Below are positions 26,781-35,273 of a DNA stretch of 35,285 bases, in pieces. This DNA comes from an uncultured Bacteroidales bacterium (lineage in GTDB: Bacteria; Bacteroidota; Bacteroidia; Bacteroidales; Muribaculaceae). Below the pieces are notes generated by a model. That model made no database searches, was not told the origin of the DNA, and was given only the letters and a program-made list of their open reading frames with translations. The stretch's first letter is position 1. Each line of letters opens with the position of its first letter. The stretch covers positions 1 through 35,285 of the forward strand of contig USIY01000001.1 of NCBI GenBank assembly GCA_900554845.1, written 5' to 3'. The translations under genes were made by a program, and so were the position numbers.

Positions 26781-27641
26781 ATGAGACAACTCAAGATAAC
26801 AAAGTCAATCACCAATCGCGAGAGCGCTTCGCTTGACAAATACCTTCAGGAAATCGGCCGCGAGGAACTGATTTCAGTAAGCGAGGAAGTTGAATTGGCG
26901 CAGCGCATCAAGAAAGGTGATCAGGCTGCATTGGAGAAACTTATTAAAGCAAACCTCCGCTTTGTAGTATCTGTAGCCAAACAATATCAAAATCAAGGTC
27001 TGAGCCTTCCTGACCTTATCAACGAAGGAAATCTCGGATTGATTCGCGCAGCGCAGAAATTCGATGAGACACGTGGATTCAAGTTTATATCCTACGCTGT
27101 ATGGTGGATACGCCAGTCGATTCTTCAGGCTTTGGCCGAACAGTCACGTATAGTGCGTCTACCGCTCAATCAAGTGGGCTCGCTTAATAAAATCACAAAG
27201 GAGATGGCTCGTTTCGAACAAGAGAACGAACGTCGCCCCTCCACCGAGGAACTCGCAGAACGTCTGGACATGTCAGTCGACAAGATCTCTGACGCAATAC
27301 AGGTATCGGGACGTCCTATATCGGTGGACGCTCCTTTTGTTGAAGGCGAAGACAACTCTCTTCTCGACGTACTCGCAAACGACGACAGTCCCATGGCCGA
27401 CGCCGATCTTAATAAAGAATCTCTGTCAAAGGAGGTGGACCGGGCCTTGAAGCAACTCTACGACCGTGAACGGGAAATATTGAAGATGTTCTTCGGAATC
27501 GGCTGCCAGGAAATGACCTTGGAAGAAATAGGCGCGAAATTCGACCTTACGCGCGAACGTGTGCGCCAGATTAAAGAAAAGGCCATCAGGCGTTTAAAAG
27601 GACAGAAGAGCAAACTCTTGAAATCATACTTGGGAGAATAA
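26781..27641 (+). CDS. rpoD: Primary RNA polymerase sigma factor (sigma-70 type)
   Basis: A 286-residue sigma factor of the Bacteroidota primary type, which lacks region 1.1 and the long nonconserved insert of E. coli RpoD. Region 1.2 is at about 15-48, region 2 at about 50-120 with LPDLINEGNLGLIRAAQKFD and the -10 reading helix TRGFKFISYAVWWIRQSI (about 97-114), region 3 at about 130-200, and region 4 at about 215-280 with MTLEEIGAKFDLTRERVRQIKEKAIRR. Proteins of this group read the unusual TAnnTTTG/TTTG promoters seen elsewhere in the window. It directs bulk transcription. Confidence 0.97.
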   Translation: MRQLKITKSITNRESASLDKYLQEIGREELISVSEEVELAQRIKKGDQAALEKLIKANLRFVVSVAKQYQNQGLSLPDLINEGNLGLIRAAQKFDETRGFKFISYAVWWIRQSILQALAEQSRIVRLPLNQVGSLNKITKEMARFEQENERRPSTEELAERLDMSVDKISDAIQVSGRPISVDAPFVEGEDNSLLDVLANDDSPMADADLNKESLSKEVDRALKQLYDREREILKMFFGIGCQEMTLEEIGAKFDLTRERVRQIKEKAIRRLKGQKSKLLKSYLGE

Positions 27642-27672
27642 TCTTTTAATAATCATTCAACATACTCAGCCT

Positions 27673-28377
27673 ATGTCAAAGAATATACTTTTGAAGATAT
27701 TCCTTGTCATGGGTTTGTTGTTTTCATACGGATGCGGTCAGGTCTGGGCGAAAACAGTCAAATACAATATTAAGACAACCTCAAATTTGAGCCAGACATC
27801 CGTTAGTACCGACAGCCTGTATGATCAGGAACAATTCTTCGACAATGGAGCGTTAGTGACTATCGACGAGCGTAATTCCATAACGGAGAGCCTGTTTCCC
27901 GACAAATCCATCGACTTGTCAAAATCGCACTTCACTTGGGGCGCTGAATTTGGCTCTTCAATTGATATGTCGGCCCGTAACATGTCGACATTCGATGTGG
28001 ACGTAAACCTCGGGTATAAAAACGCTTATTTCAAAGTGATAGGAGTAGGAGCCGGATTTCATCGCGGGATATCATCCGGCATAAATTTTATTCCCCTATA
28101 TTTAGTGATACGCACATCTTTTCGGAAGAAGCCATCCTTGTTTTTTCTGAACGCCCAGGCCGGTTATTCTTTCAGCCGTATTCCTGATCAGGATATGCAT
28201 GGGGATCTCATCTCTGCTTTGGGATTAGGAATAAATCTTACACAGTCCAGGCATGCCAAATCATATATTATACTTTCCGCCGTCGGACGTTATTTCGACA
28301 AGAAACATCAAGAACTGACAGGAATCGACGCATCGTCAATAATAATGGCTCGGCTGCAGATTGGCATCAACTTTTAA
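27673..28377 (+). CDS. Exported protein of unknown function
   Basis: A 234-residue protein I do not recognise. It has a signal peptide (SKNILLKIFLVMGLLFSYG...VWA, likely cut before Lys-Thr-Val). A low-complexity linker of about 50 residues is followed by strand-like segments with alternating hydrophobics and glycine/aromatic turns (FTWGAEFGSSIDMS, VDVNLGYKNAYFKVIGVGAGFHRG, FFLNAQAGYSFS, LGLGINL) and a final IGINF. This resembles a small outer-membrane beta-barrel of about eight strands. It lies 31 bases after rpoD and 12 before the M3 peptidase, so it may share their transcript. Confidence 0.75.
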   Translation: MSKNILLKIFLVMGLLFSYGCGQVWAKTVKYNIKTTSNLSQTSVSTDSLYDQEQFFDNGALVTIDERNSITESLFPDKSIDLSKSHFTWGAEFGSSIDMSARNMSTFDVDVNLGYKNAYFKVIGVGAGFHRGISSGINFIPLYLVIRTSFRKKPSLFFLNAQAGYSFSRIPDQDMHGDLISALGLGINLTQSRHAKSYIILSAVGRYFDKKHQELTGIDASSIIMARLQIGINF

Positions 28378-28389
28378 CATCACACATCT

Positions 28390-30522
28390 ATGAGAAAATC
28401 ATTCATATATTCAGCCTTGACACTCATGGCATTCGCAAGTACATCACACGCCGGCGGCAACAATCCTCTGATCACCGGCACTACGGATTTATACGGCACC
28501 ATGCCGTTTTCCTCTCTGACTGCATCCGATATGGAAGAAGCAGTGTTGGAAGGAATCAAACTCCAGAATCAGGAGATCGACGCCATTGTAAATCAAAAAA
28601 GCATTCCTACTTTTGAGAATACAATCGTTGCTCTGGACCGCAGCGGAGAAGTTCTGAACCGCGCTATTCTCGCGCTCAGCAACATAGAATCAGCCAACGG
28701 CACCCGTGATATTATGGATGCAATGACGCGAGTGACTCCAGTCCTGTCAAAACATTCCACCGATATCATGCTGAATGAAGGCCTGTGGAACCGCATAAAA
28801 CAAGTCCACGAGTTAGCCGGCAAAGACACTTCCCTTTCTGCCGAGGATCGTAGACTCATCGACAAAACATATGACAGTTTTGTGATATCCGGAGCAAACC
28901 TTCAAGGTGAGGACCGTGATAAGTTTCGTAAACTTCAGGCGGAACTGTCTGATCTCAACGTTAAGTTTTCTCAAAATGTCACCAACGCGATGAAAGACCC
29001 AGAACGTCGCATGTGGCTTACCGAAGATCAGCTCGGCGGCATCCCGGCCTCTATAAAAGAGGCTTACAGATCTGCGGCCGCGGACGCACTTAAAGCTGAT
29101 AATAAACCTGATGACGGGTCTTTATATCTTGTCACAATCTATCGTCCCAGTTATTCCCCTTTCATGACATACAGCACCAACCGCGATTTACGCAAGCGGC
29201 TGTACAATCTTTACAATACAACCAACATCGAAGGACAATACGACAACACCCAGATTCTAAAGGACATCGCAAATATCCGTCTGGAGATTGCAAAGCTGAT
29301 GGGCAAGAAAAATTTCGCTGAGTACAAGCTTCAGAATACTATGGCCAAAACTCCAGAGGCCGTCATGGAATTTTTGGAGGACCTTAATAAAAATTATACC
29401 GAACCCATGCGCCGCGAGATAAATGATCTTCAGGATTATGCCCGCAAAACCGAAGGCGCGGACTTCACGTTGCAGCCTTGGGATTATTCCCATTGGTACG
29501 ACAGAATGAAAAATGACCTGTATGCCTTCAACGAAGAAGACATGAAACCTTATTTCGAACTGAACAATACCATAAAAGGGGTTCTGGGATTGGCAACTAA
29601 TCTATACGGTTACACATTCAAGGAAAACAAGAATATAGATGTGTATCATCCTGATGTCAAAGTATTTGAAGTATATGACCGGAATAAGGATCTTCTGGGT
29701 ATACTCTATGCCGATTTCTTCTATCGCGAGACAAAGCGCCCAGGCGCATGGATGACTGAATTCCGTTCCGAGTCCAAGGATGAAAAGGGTACTCGCACAG
29801 TGCCTCTCATATCAATAGTTTGCAATTTTTCAAAACCTGTCGGAAACAATCCGGTTCTGTTAAATACAGATGAAGTCAATACATTCCTTCATGAATTCGG
29901 ACACGCTTTGCATGGATTGTCAAGCCAGGCCACTTATCCTTCATTGGCCGGAACAAACGTAGATCATGACTTTGTTGAGCTTTTCTCCCAGTTCAATGAA
30001 AACTATCTGACGCGTAAGGAATTTCTCGATACATTCGCGAAACATCACAAGACCGGCAAGAAAATGCCTAAGGAATTGATAGAGAAATTAATTGCATCAT
30101 CGCAATTCGGAGCCGGCTATCAGACAATGCGCCAGCTCGGTTTCGGATATCTTGACATGGCATATCATACTATACAAGAACCCCTGCGTGCATCCGCTTC
30201 AATCAAGAATTTTGAGGAGAAGTCCCTGGATCCAGTGCGCATTTTCCCAGCAGTCGACAAAGGCATGATCTCACCGAGCTTCGCACATATTTTTGATGGC
30301 GGTTATGCAGCCGGCTACTATGGTTACAAGTGGGCGGAAGCTCTTGACGCGGACGCTTTCGCAGCGTTCAAGGAAAACGGAGTGTTCGACCGCAAGACAG
30401 CGGACAAGTTCCTGAAAATGCTCCAAAGCGGAGACACTGCGGATCCTATGACACTGTATGTTGAATTCCGTGGCAAAAAGCCGACCACTGACGCTCTCCT
30501 TGAACGCGACGGAATCAAATGA
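28390..30522 (+). CDS. M3 family metallopeptidase (peptidyl-dipeptidase Dcp-like)
   Basis: A 710-residue exported zinc peptidase with a signal peptide (RKSFIYSALTLMAFASTSHA). The thimet-oligopeptidase fold is recognisable throughout, and the zinc site is complete: HEFGHALHG with His501, Glu502 and His505, and Glu530 in DFVELFSQ. Substrate-loop residues such as the C-terminal GGYAAGYYGYKWAE are present. Dcp-type enzymes remove dipeptides from peptide C-termini; here it should act in the periplasm. It is 12 bases behind the unknown exported protein. The dcp name is likely but oligopeptidase A activity cannot be excluded. Confidence 0.93.
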   Translation: MRKSFIYSALTLMAFASTSHAGGNNPLITGTTDLYGTMPFSSLTASDMEEAVLEGIKLQNQEIDAIVNQKSIPTFENTIVALDRSGEVLNRAILALSNIESANGTRDIMDAMTRVTPVLSKHSTDIMLNEGLWNRIKQVHELAGKDTSLSAEDRRLIDKTYDSFVISGANLQGEDRDKFRKLQAELSDLNVKFSQNVTNAMKDPERRMWLTEDQLGGIPASIKEAYRSAAADALKADNKPDDGSLYLVTIYRPSYSPFMTYSTNRDLRKRLYNLYNTTNIEGQYDNTQILKDIANIRLEIAKLMGKKNFAEYKLQNTMAKTPEAVMEFLEDLNKNYTEPMRREINDLQDYARKTEGADFTLQPWDYSHWYDRMKNDLYAFNEEDMKPYFELNNTIKGVLGLATNLYGYTFKENKNIDVYHPDVKVFEVYDRNKDLLGILYADFFYRETKRPGAWMTEFRSESKDEKGTRTVPLISIVCNFSKPVGNNPVLLNTDEVNTFLHEFGHALHGLSSQATYPSLAGTNVDHDFVELFSQFNENYLTRKEFLDTFAKHHKTGKKMPKELIEKLIASSQFGAGYQTMRQLGFGYLDMAYHTIQEPLRASASIKNFEEKSLDPVRIFPAVDKGMISPSFAHIFDGGYAAGYYGYKWAEALDADAFAAFKENGVFDRKTADKFLKMLQSGDTADPMTLYVEFRGKKPTTDALLERDGIK

Positions 30523-30563
30523 CTCGTTTTCATAAATTAATCATACATATCACCCATATTCCA

Positions 30564-31412
30564 ATGAAAACACGAGAAGAATTGATAGACGATCTACTGA
30601 ATCTGGCTTTCGCCGAGGATATTGGCGACGGCGACCATACTACTCTGTCCACCATCCCCGCCGACGAGATGGGGCGCTCGCATCTTATCATAAAAGAAGA
30701 CGGCGTATTGGCAGGTGTGGCCATGGCCGAAAAGGTCCTGCACAAAGTGGATCCGTCCATCAAACTTGACATATTCATCACAGACGGCACGTCGGTGAAA
30801 AAAGGCGATGTCGCCTTCATAGCCGAAGGCCCGGTCCGTTCCTTGCTGATCGCAGAGCGGACAATGCTGAACATTATGCAGCGAATGAGCGGTGTTGCCA
30901 CAATGACGGCAAAATACCAAAAAGAACTGGAGGGATTGCACACCAAGGTATTGGATACCCGCAAAACGACTCCCGGTATGCGTATTCTTGAAAAAGACGC
31001 CGTCGCTATGGGCGGAGGTAAGAATCATCGTATAGGGCTGTTCGACATGATTCTGATCAAAGACAATCACATTGATTTTGCCGGAGGTATTGAAAAAGCA
31101 ATCGATCGTGCAAGAGAATATTGCGATAAGAACGGCAAGGATCTTAAGATAGAAGTTGAAGTGCGCAGTCTTGACGACATAAGACGTGTACTTGCACATG
31201 GCGGTGTGGACCGTATCATGTTCGACAATTTTACTCCAGAACTAACTCATGAGGCTGTCCAACTCGTCAATGGAGCCGCAGAGACTGAATCTTCGGGAGG
31301 CATCACATTGGAGACATTGCGTTCTTACGGCGAGGCCGGTGTGGATTTTATCTCTGTCGGAGCGCTTACTCATAGCGTAAAATCCTTGGACATGTCCTTC
31401 AAAGCAATGTAA
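30564..31412 (+). CDS. nadC: Nicotinate-nucleotide pyrophosphorylase (quinolinate phosphoribosyltransferase)
   Basis: Makes nicotinate mononucleotide from quinolinate and PRPP in de novo NAD synthesis. I use the ATG at 30564 (MKTREELIDDLLNLAFAEDIGDGDHT), giving 282 residues; the ATG at 30519 overlaps the peptidase stop but adds 15 residues not typical of NadC. Key sites are present: RKTTPGMRILEKDAV and GGGKNHRIGLFD for phosphoribosyl and substrate binding, ILIKDNHI, EVEVRSLDD, and FDNFTPE. The C-terminal GVDFISVGALTHS completes the barrel. It follows the M3 peptidase by 41 bases and precedes yraN by 15. Confidence 0.97.
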   Translation: MKTREELIDDLLNLAFAEDIGDGDHTTLSTIPADEMGRSHLIIKEDGVLAGVAMAEKVLHKVDPSIKLDIFITDGTSVKKGDVAFIAEGPVRSLLIAERTMLNIMQRMSGVATMTAKYQKELEGLHTKVLDTRKTTPGMRILEKDAVAMGGGKNHRIGLFDMILIKDNHIDFAGGIEKAIDRAREYCDKNGKDLKIEVEVRSLDDIRRVLAHGGVDRIMFDNFTPELTHEAVQLVNGAAETESSGGITLETLRSYGEAGVDFISVGALTHSVKSLDMSFKAM

Positions 31413-31427
31413 GACACTCATCTCGAC

Positions 31428-31832
31428 ATGATAGACAAGCAAAAGCAAGGCGCCTCCAACCGCGAGTGGGGCGCCTTTGCTGAAAATAAGGCCGCGGAAT
31501 ATCTCAGATCCAACGGATATATTATTCGTGAACAAAATCTGTTGCTAGGTCATATCGAGATTGATATAGTTGCGGAAAAAAACAATGAGATCATATTCAT
31601 TGAGGTGAAAGCCCGCAATGGAGAAAATGAAGATCCCGCGGAGGCCGTGGACACCAAGAAAAGAAACAAGATGATAGCGGGAGCCAACATCTATCTGAGC
31701 CACCTAAAATACGATTATTATTGGAGATTCGACATTATAACACTTACAGGGACTCCTAAATCTTATACAATTGATCACTTTCCCGACGCCTTTTATCCCC
31801 CTTGCAGAACAAGAGGCTCCAAAAGACGTTGA
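31428..31832 (+). CDS. YraN family protein (UPF0102, predicted nuclease fold)
   Basis: A 134-residue protein of the UPF0102/YraN family. It has a restriction-endonuclease-like fold: a helix beginning WGAFAENKAAEYLRSNGY, then GHIEIDIVAEKNNEIIFIEVKARN, which carries the Asp...Glu-x-Lys core typical of this nuclease class, and TKKRNKMIAGANIYL. A role in DNA handling is inferred; no activity is established. It is the last gene of the rpoD-side cluster and converges with the trmH-type gene 13 bases away. Confidence 0.9.
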   Translation: MIDKQKQGASNREWGAFAENKAAEYLRSNGYIIREQNLLLGHIEIDIVAEKNNEIIFIEVKARNGENEDPAEAVDTKKRNKMIAGANIYLSHLKYDYYWRFDIITLTGTPKSYTIDHFPDAFYPPCRTRGSKRR

Positions 31833-31845
31833 TTCAATTCTGGAA

Positions 31846-32583
31846 TTATTTCCGAAACTGTGCCAATACGATTGCTGTGGCGACGGACACATTGAGGGAC
31901 TCGCCATGATTTGAGGTAGCAGGAGGTATATTCAAGCCAACGGTGACCAGTCTTCGTACCGAAGGGCTGATCCCGGTGCCTTCATTCCCCATTATAATAA
32001 AGCCTCGTGTTTGGAGATCGGTTGTAAATATATCGTCGCCATCAAGAAAAGTTCCGTATACAGGCACGTCTTTATGTTCTGTAATGACTCTCTCAAGATC
32101 ACAATAATGCACCCGTACAGCCCCGAGGGATCCCATTGTGGCCTGCACAACTTTCGGATTATAACAATCCACAGTGTCATAAGAAGCGAACACATCAAAT
32201 ATCCCAAACCAATGGCAAGTTCGGATTATAGTTCCGAGGTTTCCGGGATCACGCACCCCGTCAAGCATCAAGAATAACTTATTTTCCTCCACTTCAGGCA
32301 TTTCTATGTCCGGAATATTAAAGACCGCCATAAAAGGCGACGGTGTTGTAAATCCTGACAATCCTTTCATTTCCGAGTCACTGGCTTCATAAACCGTCTG
32401 GGCTTCGACGCGTAATTCTGATGGGACTTCTGCTCCGGGACCGATTATAAGCGCTTCCATAGAAAAATATCTTGACATATCCGTCACAGCTTTCAGCCCC
32501 TCTACTGTAAACAATCCGTGACGTCTGCGCATCTTCAGGCTTTTCAAGTTGCCGTACAGAGCATATTTTGTTCTTGATAACTT
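31846..32583 (-). CDS. TrmH/SpoU family RNA 2'-O-methyltransferase
   Basis: A 245-residue SPOUT methyltransferase using SAM to methylate a ribose in rRNA or tRNA. The start at 32583 (MKLSRTKYALYGNLKSLKMRRR) suits the family; the in-frame ATG at 32631 lies inside the predicted promoter. A basic N-terminal substrate-binding domain is followed by the knot domain with LDGVRDPGNLGTIIRTCHWF, then MGNEGTGIS (about 196-204) and SLNVSVATAIVLAQF. The RNA target (RlmB- or TrmH-like) is not clear from sequence. It is divergent from the nfo operon. Confidence 0.9.
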   Translation of the reverse strand, partial: KLSRTKYALYGNLKSLKMRRRHGLFTVEGLKAVTDMSRYFSMEALIIGPGAEVPSELRVEAQTVYEASDSEMKGLSGFTTPSPFMAVFNIPDIEMPEVEENKLFLMLDGVRDPGNLGTIIRTCHWFGIFDVFASYDTVDCYNPKVVQATMGSLGAVRVHYCDLERVITEHKDVPVYGTFLDGDDIFTTDLQTRGFIIMGNEGTGISPSVRRLVTVGLNIPPATSNHGESLNVSVATAIVLAQFRK

Positions 32584-32591
32584 CATGGATA

Positions 32592-32622
32592 CAAAATTAA
32601 AAATAGTTCTGCTTATTTCAAA
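32592..32622 (-). promoter_or_regulatory. Predicted promoter of the TrmH-type gene
   Basis: On the minus strand TTTG (32622 to 32619), 19 bases, then TAATTTTG (32599 to 32592) fits the full Bacteroidales consensus. The transcript would start near 32585, only about two bases before the ATG at 32583, so the mRNA may be nearly leaderless. Confidence 0.65.
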
Positions 32623-32639
32623 AATATTCATTAACTTTG
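32608..32639 (+). promoter_or_regulatory. Predicted promoter of the nfo operon
   Basis: TCTG (32608-32611), 20 bases, then TAACTTTG (32632-32639) matches the -7 box fully and the -33 box in three of four bases. The start would be near 32646, leaving about 116 bases before nfo that include a small ORF. Confidence 0.5.
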
Positions 32640-32675
32640 TGGGAATAATGCGTGTCGGCCGCCCATCTGGAATAC

Positions 32676-32765
32676 ATGCCTTTTGACAAGACGGTCAACG
32701 CAACAACGGCCAAGGAGATTAATAATCGCATCCAAGCGGTTGCTCAAGAACATAAAAATAAATGA
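32676..32765 (+). CDS. Candidate 29-residue small protein overlapping the nfo start
   Basis: An ATG at 32676 opens a 29-residue frame (MPFDKTVNATTAKEINNRI then QAVAQEHKNK) ending in a TGA that overlaps the nfo ATG as ATGA. An in-frame GTG at 32652 would extend it to 37 residues. The sequence has a plain helical, charged composition without a signal peptide or known motif. It lies downstream of the predicted promoter, so it would be translated before nfo and could couple to it. It may also be only a leader region. No function is assigned. Confidence 0.4.
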   Translation: MPFDKTVNATTAKEINNRIQAVAQEHKNK

Positions 32766-33622
32766 AATATATAGGAGCACATGTCAGCGCGCAGGGAGGT
32801 GCACAAAACACACCTAACGCAGCCGCAAGCATCGGAGCGAAAGCTTTCGCTCTCTTCACCGGATTTAGCAACCGCTGGTCATCCAAGCGACCTACGACAA
32901 AAGCCATTGACGCTTTTAAAGAAAATTGTGAAAAAGCAGGTTTTTCTCCCGATCATATTCTACCTCACGACAACTTTCTTATAAATCTCGGCAGTCCGGA
33001 CGCCGATAAACTGGCTATGTCCCGTGAATCCTTTCTTGACGAGATGGAACGTGTGAAACTGTATGGATTGACTATGTTGAACTTTCATCCTGGATCACAT
33101 CTAAAGGCAATTTCAGAGGACGAATGTCTGGACCGTATCGCGGAAAGCATCAACATCACATTGGACAAAATCCAAGGAGTCGCGGCAATTCTCGAAACCA
33201 CAGCCGGGCAAGGATCCAACATGGGCTGGCGTTTCGAACATCTTGCGCACATCATAGATAAAGTAGAGGACAAAACACGCATAGGCGTTTGTTTAGATAC
33301 TTGCCATTCACATTCCGCCGGTTATGATCTTGCGACTCCTGAAGGCTATGAAGATACGTGGAGGCAGTTTGATGAAATCATAGGCCTCCATTATCTCAGG
33401 GCGATGCATCTCAATGACAACATGAGAACTCTCGGATCGCATATTGACCGTCATGCATGCATAGGTGAGGGTTCACTGGGACGTGCGTTTTTCTCGCGAC
33501 TGATGAAAGACTCACGTTTCGATAATATTCCCCTTATACTCGAGACTCCTGATCCTGACAGATGGAGCGAAGAGATAGCCTGGCTTTACAGTCAGACCGA
33601 ATCCGACGATATAGCCGATTAA
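32762..33622 (+). CDS. nfo: Endonuclease IV (AP endonuclease)
   Basis: Repairs abasic sites and damaged 3' ends in base excision repair, using three zinc ions. The 286 residues keep every metal ligand at the same positions as E. coli Nfo: His69, His109, Glu145, Asp179, His182, His216, Asp229, His231 and Glu261. Signature segments include IGAHVSAQGG, LNFHPGSH, ILETTAGQG, VCLDTCHSH, MHLNDNM and ILETPD. The ATG overlaps the stop of a small upstream ORF by ATGA. The MFS transporter gene follows after 22 bases. Confidence 0.97.
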   Translation: MKYIGAHVSAQGGAQNTPNAAASIGAKAFALFTGFSNRWSSKRPTTKAIDAFKENCEKAGFSPDHILPHDNFLINLGSPDADKLAMSRESFLDEMERVKLYGLTMLNFHPGSHLKAISEDECLDRIAESINITLDKIQGVAAILETTAGQGSNMGWRFEHLAHIIDKVEDKTRIGVCLDTCHSHSAGYDLATPEGYEDTWRQFDEIIGLHYLRAMHLNDNMRTLGSHIDRHACIGEGSLGRAFFSRLMKDSRFDNIPLILETPDPDRWSEEIAWLYSQTESDDIAD

Positions 33623-33644
33623 TTACAACAACCTTATAAATCTT

Positions 33645-35273
33645 ATGAAACAAAAACCGGATTTAAGCTTTTGGAAACTTTGGAATCTGTCTTTCGGATT
33701 CTTCGGCGTACAGATCGCCTATGCGCTTCAGAGCGCCAATGTTTCCCGTATCTTCACCACAATCGGTGCGGATCCCCATGACTTGAGTTATTTTTGGATA
33801 CTTCCTCCGTTGATGGGTCTAATCGTACAGCCACTGGTGGGAATGTTCTCCGACCGTACTTGGAACCGCTTCGGACGTCGTCTCCCCTACCTGATTCTCG
33901 GAGCCACTATCGCAGTCTTTGTGATGTGCATGCTTCCTAATGCAGGATCTTTCCATTTCACCGTCCAAAGCGCTATTCTGTTCGGTCTCGTCGCTCTAAT
34001 GCTGCTCGACACATCGATCAACATGGCGATGCAGCCTTTCAAAATGCTTGTCGGAGACATGGTCAACGAAAAACAGAAAGGAAAAGCCTACTCAATTCAG
34101 TCATTCCTCTGCAATGCTGGATCTGTGGTGGGATTCATTCTGCCGTTTGTGTTGGTTTGGTTCGGGCTTCAAAATACAGCGCCCACCGGGCAAGTTCCCG
34201 AGACTGTAATCTGGTCTTTCTATATCGGTGCCGCAGTGCTTCTGATATGCGTGATCTACTCTTTAATTAAGATCAAAGAGTGGCCTCCTAAAGTGTATAA
34301 CGAATACAACGGCATTGTGGAGAATGCCGAGAAGAAAGAGAAAAAATCAAATCTTATTGTTTTGCTGCGTGATGCGCCTTCCACATTCTGGACAGTAGGT
34401 CTTGTTCAGTTTTTCTGCTGGTTCGCCTTCCTGTTCATGTGGACATACACCACAAATACAGTGGCTCACAATGCCTTCAACACTCCTGAGACTCAAAGTT
34501 ACCAAGGTATAGCGGTCAGCGACGCGCAATTCGACGGTAAATATCTCATAGCCAATGATACGACCATAATCATAGATCATGGCAAAAAAGTCAGTGATTT
34601 CCTTGAGACGCATGATGGATCGTTCAAACTGACCACCGCCGACATCGTGAACCGTCTTCCGGACGGTACGCTCGACATGGGCGACACACAGTCTTATACC
34701 ATTGACTCTGCCGCGGATTGCCGATATGTCACCAGCACCGTCCTCGACGCTTCAAGTCCTGAATATAATGAGGCCGGCAACTGGGTAGGCGTCCTGTATG
34801 CCATTCAGGCACTCGGATCGGTGGTATGGGCCGTAGTTCTTCCCCGCTTCCGCAGCCGTAAATTTTCTTATACTCTCAGTCTGATTCTGGGTGGTATCGG
34901 ATTCATTCTTACAGCATTCATGACCGATCCTTATCTGCTGGCCATAGCATTCGTTCTCATCGGTTGCGCATGGGCAGCTATGCTGGCATGGCCGTTCACG
35001 ATCCTTACGAACTCCTTGCATTCAGGAAATATCGGAACGTATCTCGGACTGTTCAACTGCACTATCTGCCTACCGCAGATTATCGCCGCGTTAGTGGGAG
35101 GATGGATTCTGACCCTCCTCAGCACACCCGGGCAGCTTGCTCCGGAGTATCTGATGATGATGATTGCGGGTATCTCCTTGATAATCGGATCGCTTTGTGT
35201 CGGATTCATCAAAGAAGGCGGCAAAAAAGAAGAAAAGGTACAGGAGAATCCTGTAATATCTGAAAATATATGA
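33645..35273 (+). CDS. MFS transporter of the SLC45/sugar type with a large periplasmic insertion
   Basis: A 542-residue inner-membrane carrier with twelve predicted membrane helices. The N-terminal FWKLWNLSFGFFGVQIAYALQSANVSRIF and the RTWNRFGRRLPYL loop between helices 2 and 3 are typical of SLC45-like sugar:proton symporters in Bacteroidota, so a disaccharide or oligosaccharide is the likely substrate. Unlike the usual length of about 450, it holds about 95 extra residues (about 278-372) between helices 7 and 8, predicted outside the inner membrane and beta-rich (SYQGIAVSDAQFDGKYL...). The canonical NEAGNWVG segment starts helix 8 right after it. Downstream, an ATG at 35275 may start the next gene. 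Confidence 0.9.
   Translation: MKQKPDLSFWKLWNLSFGFFGVQIAYALQSANVSRIFTTIGADPHDLSYFWILPPLMGLIVQPLVGMFSDRTWNRFGRRLPYLILGATIAVFVMCMLPNAGSFHFTVQSAILFGLVALMLLDTSINMAMQPFKMLVGDMVNEKQKGKAYSIQSFLCNAGSVVGFILPFVLVWFGLQNTAPTGQVPETVIWSFYIGAAVLLICVIYSLIKIKEWPPKVYNEYNGIVENAEKKEKKSNLIVLLRDAPSTFWTVGLVQFFCWFAFLFMWTYTTNTVAHNAFNTPETQSYQGIAVSDAQFDGKYLIANDTTIIIDHGKKVSDFLETHDGSFKLTTADIVNRLPDGTLDMGDTQSYTIDSAADCRYVTSTVLDASSPEYNEAGNWVGVLYAIQALGSVVWAVVLPRFRSRKFSYTLSLILGGIGFILTAFMTDPYLLAIAFVLIGCAWAAMLAWPFTILTNSLHSGNIGTYLGLFNCTICLPQIIAALVGGWILTLLSTPGQLAPEYLMMMIAGISLIIGSLCVGFIKEGGKKEEKVQENPVISENI

Noticed and set aside
30519..30563. ATG overlapping the M3 peptidase stop as the nadC start
   Set aside because: The ATGA overlap looks tempting, but the 15 added residues (MTRFHKLIIHITHIP) are unlike NadC N-termini; the ATG at 30564 gives the family start.
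31428..31832. YraN protein as a restriction endonuclease
   Set aside because: The fold is nuclease-like, but this is the conserved UPF0102 family and there is no methyltransferase or specificity partner beside it.
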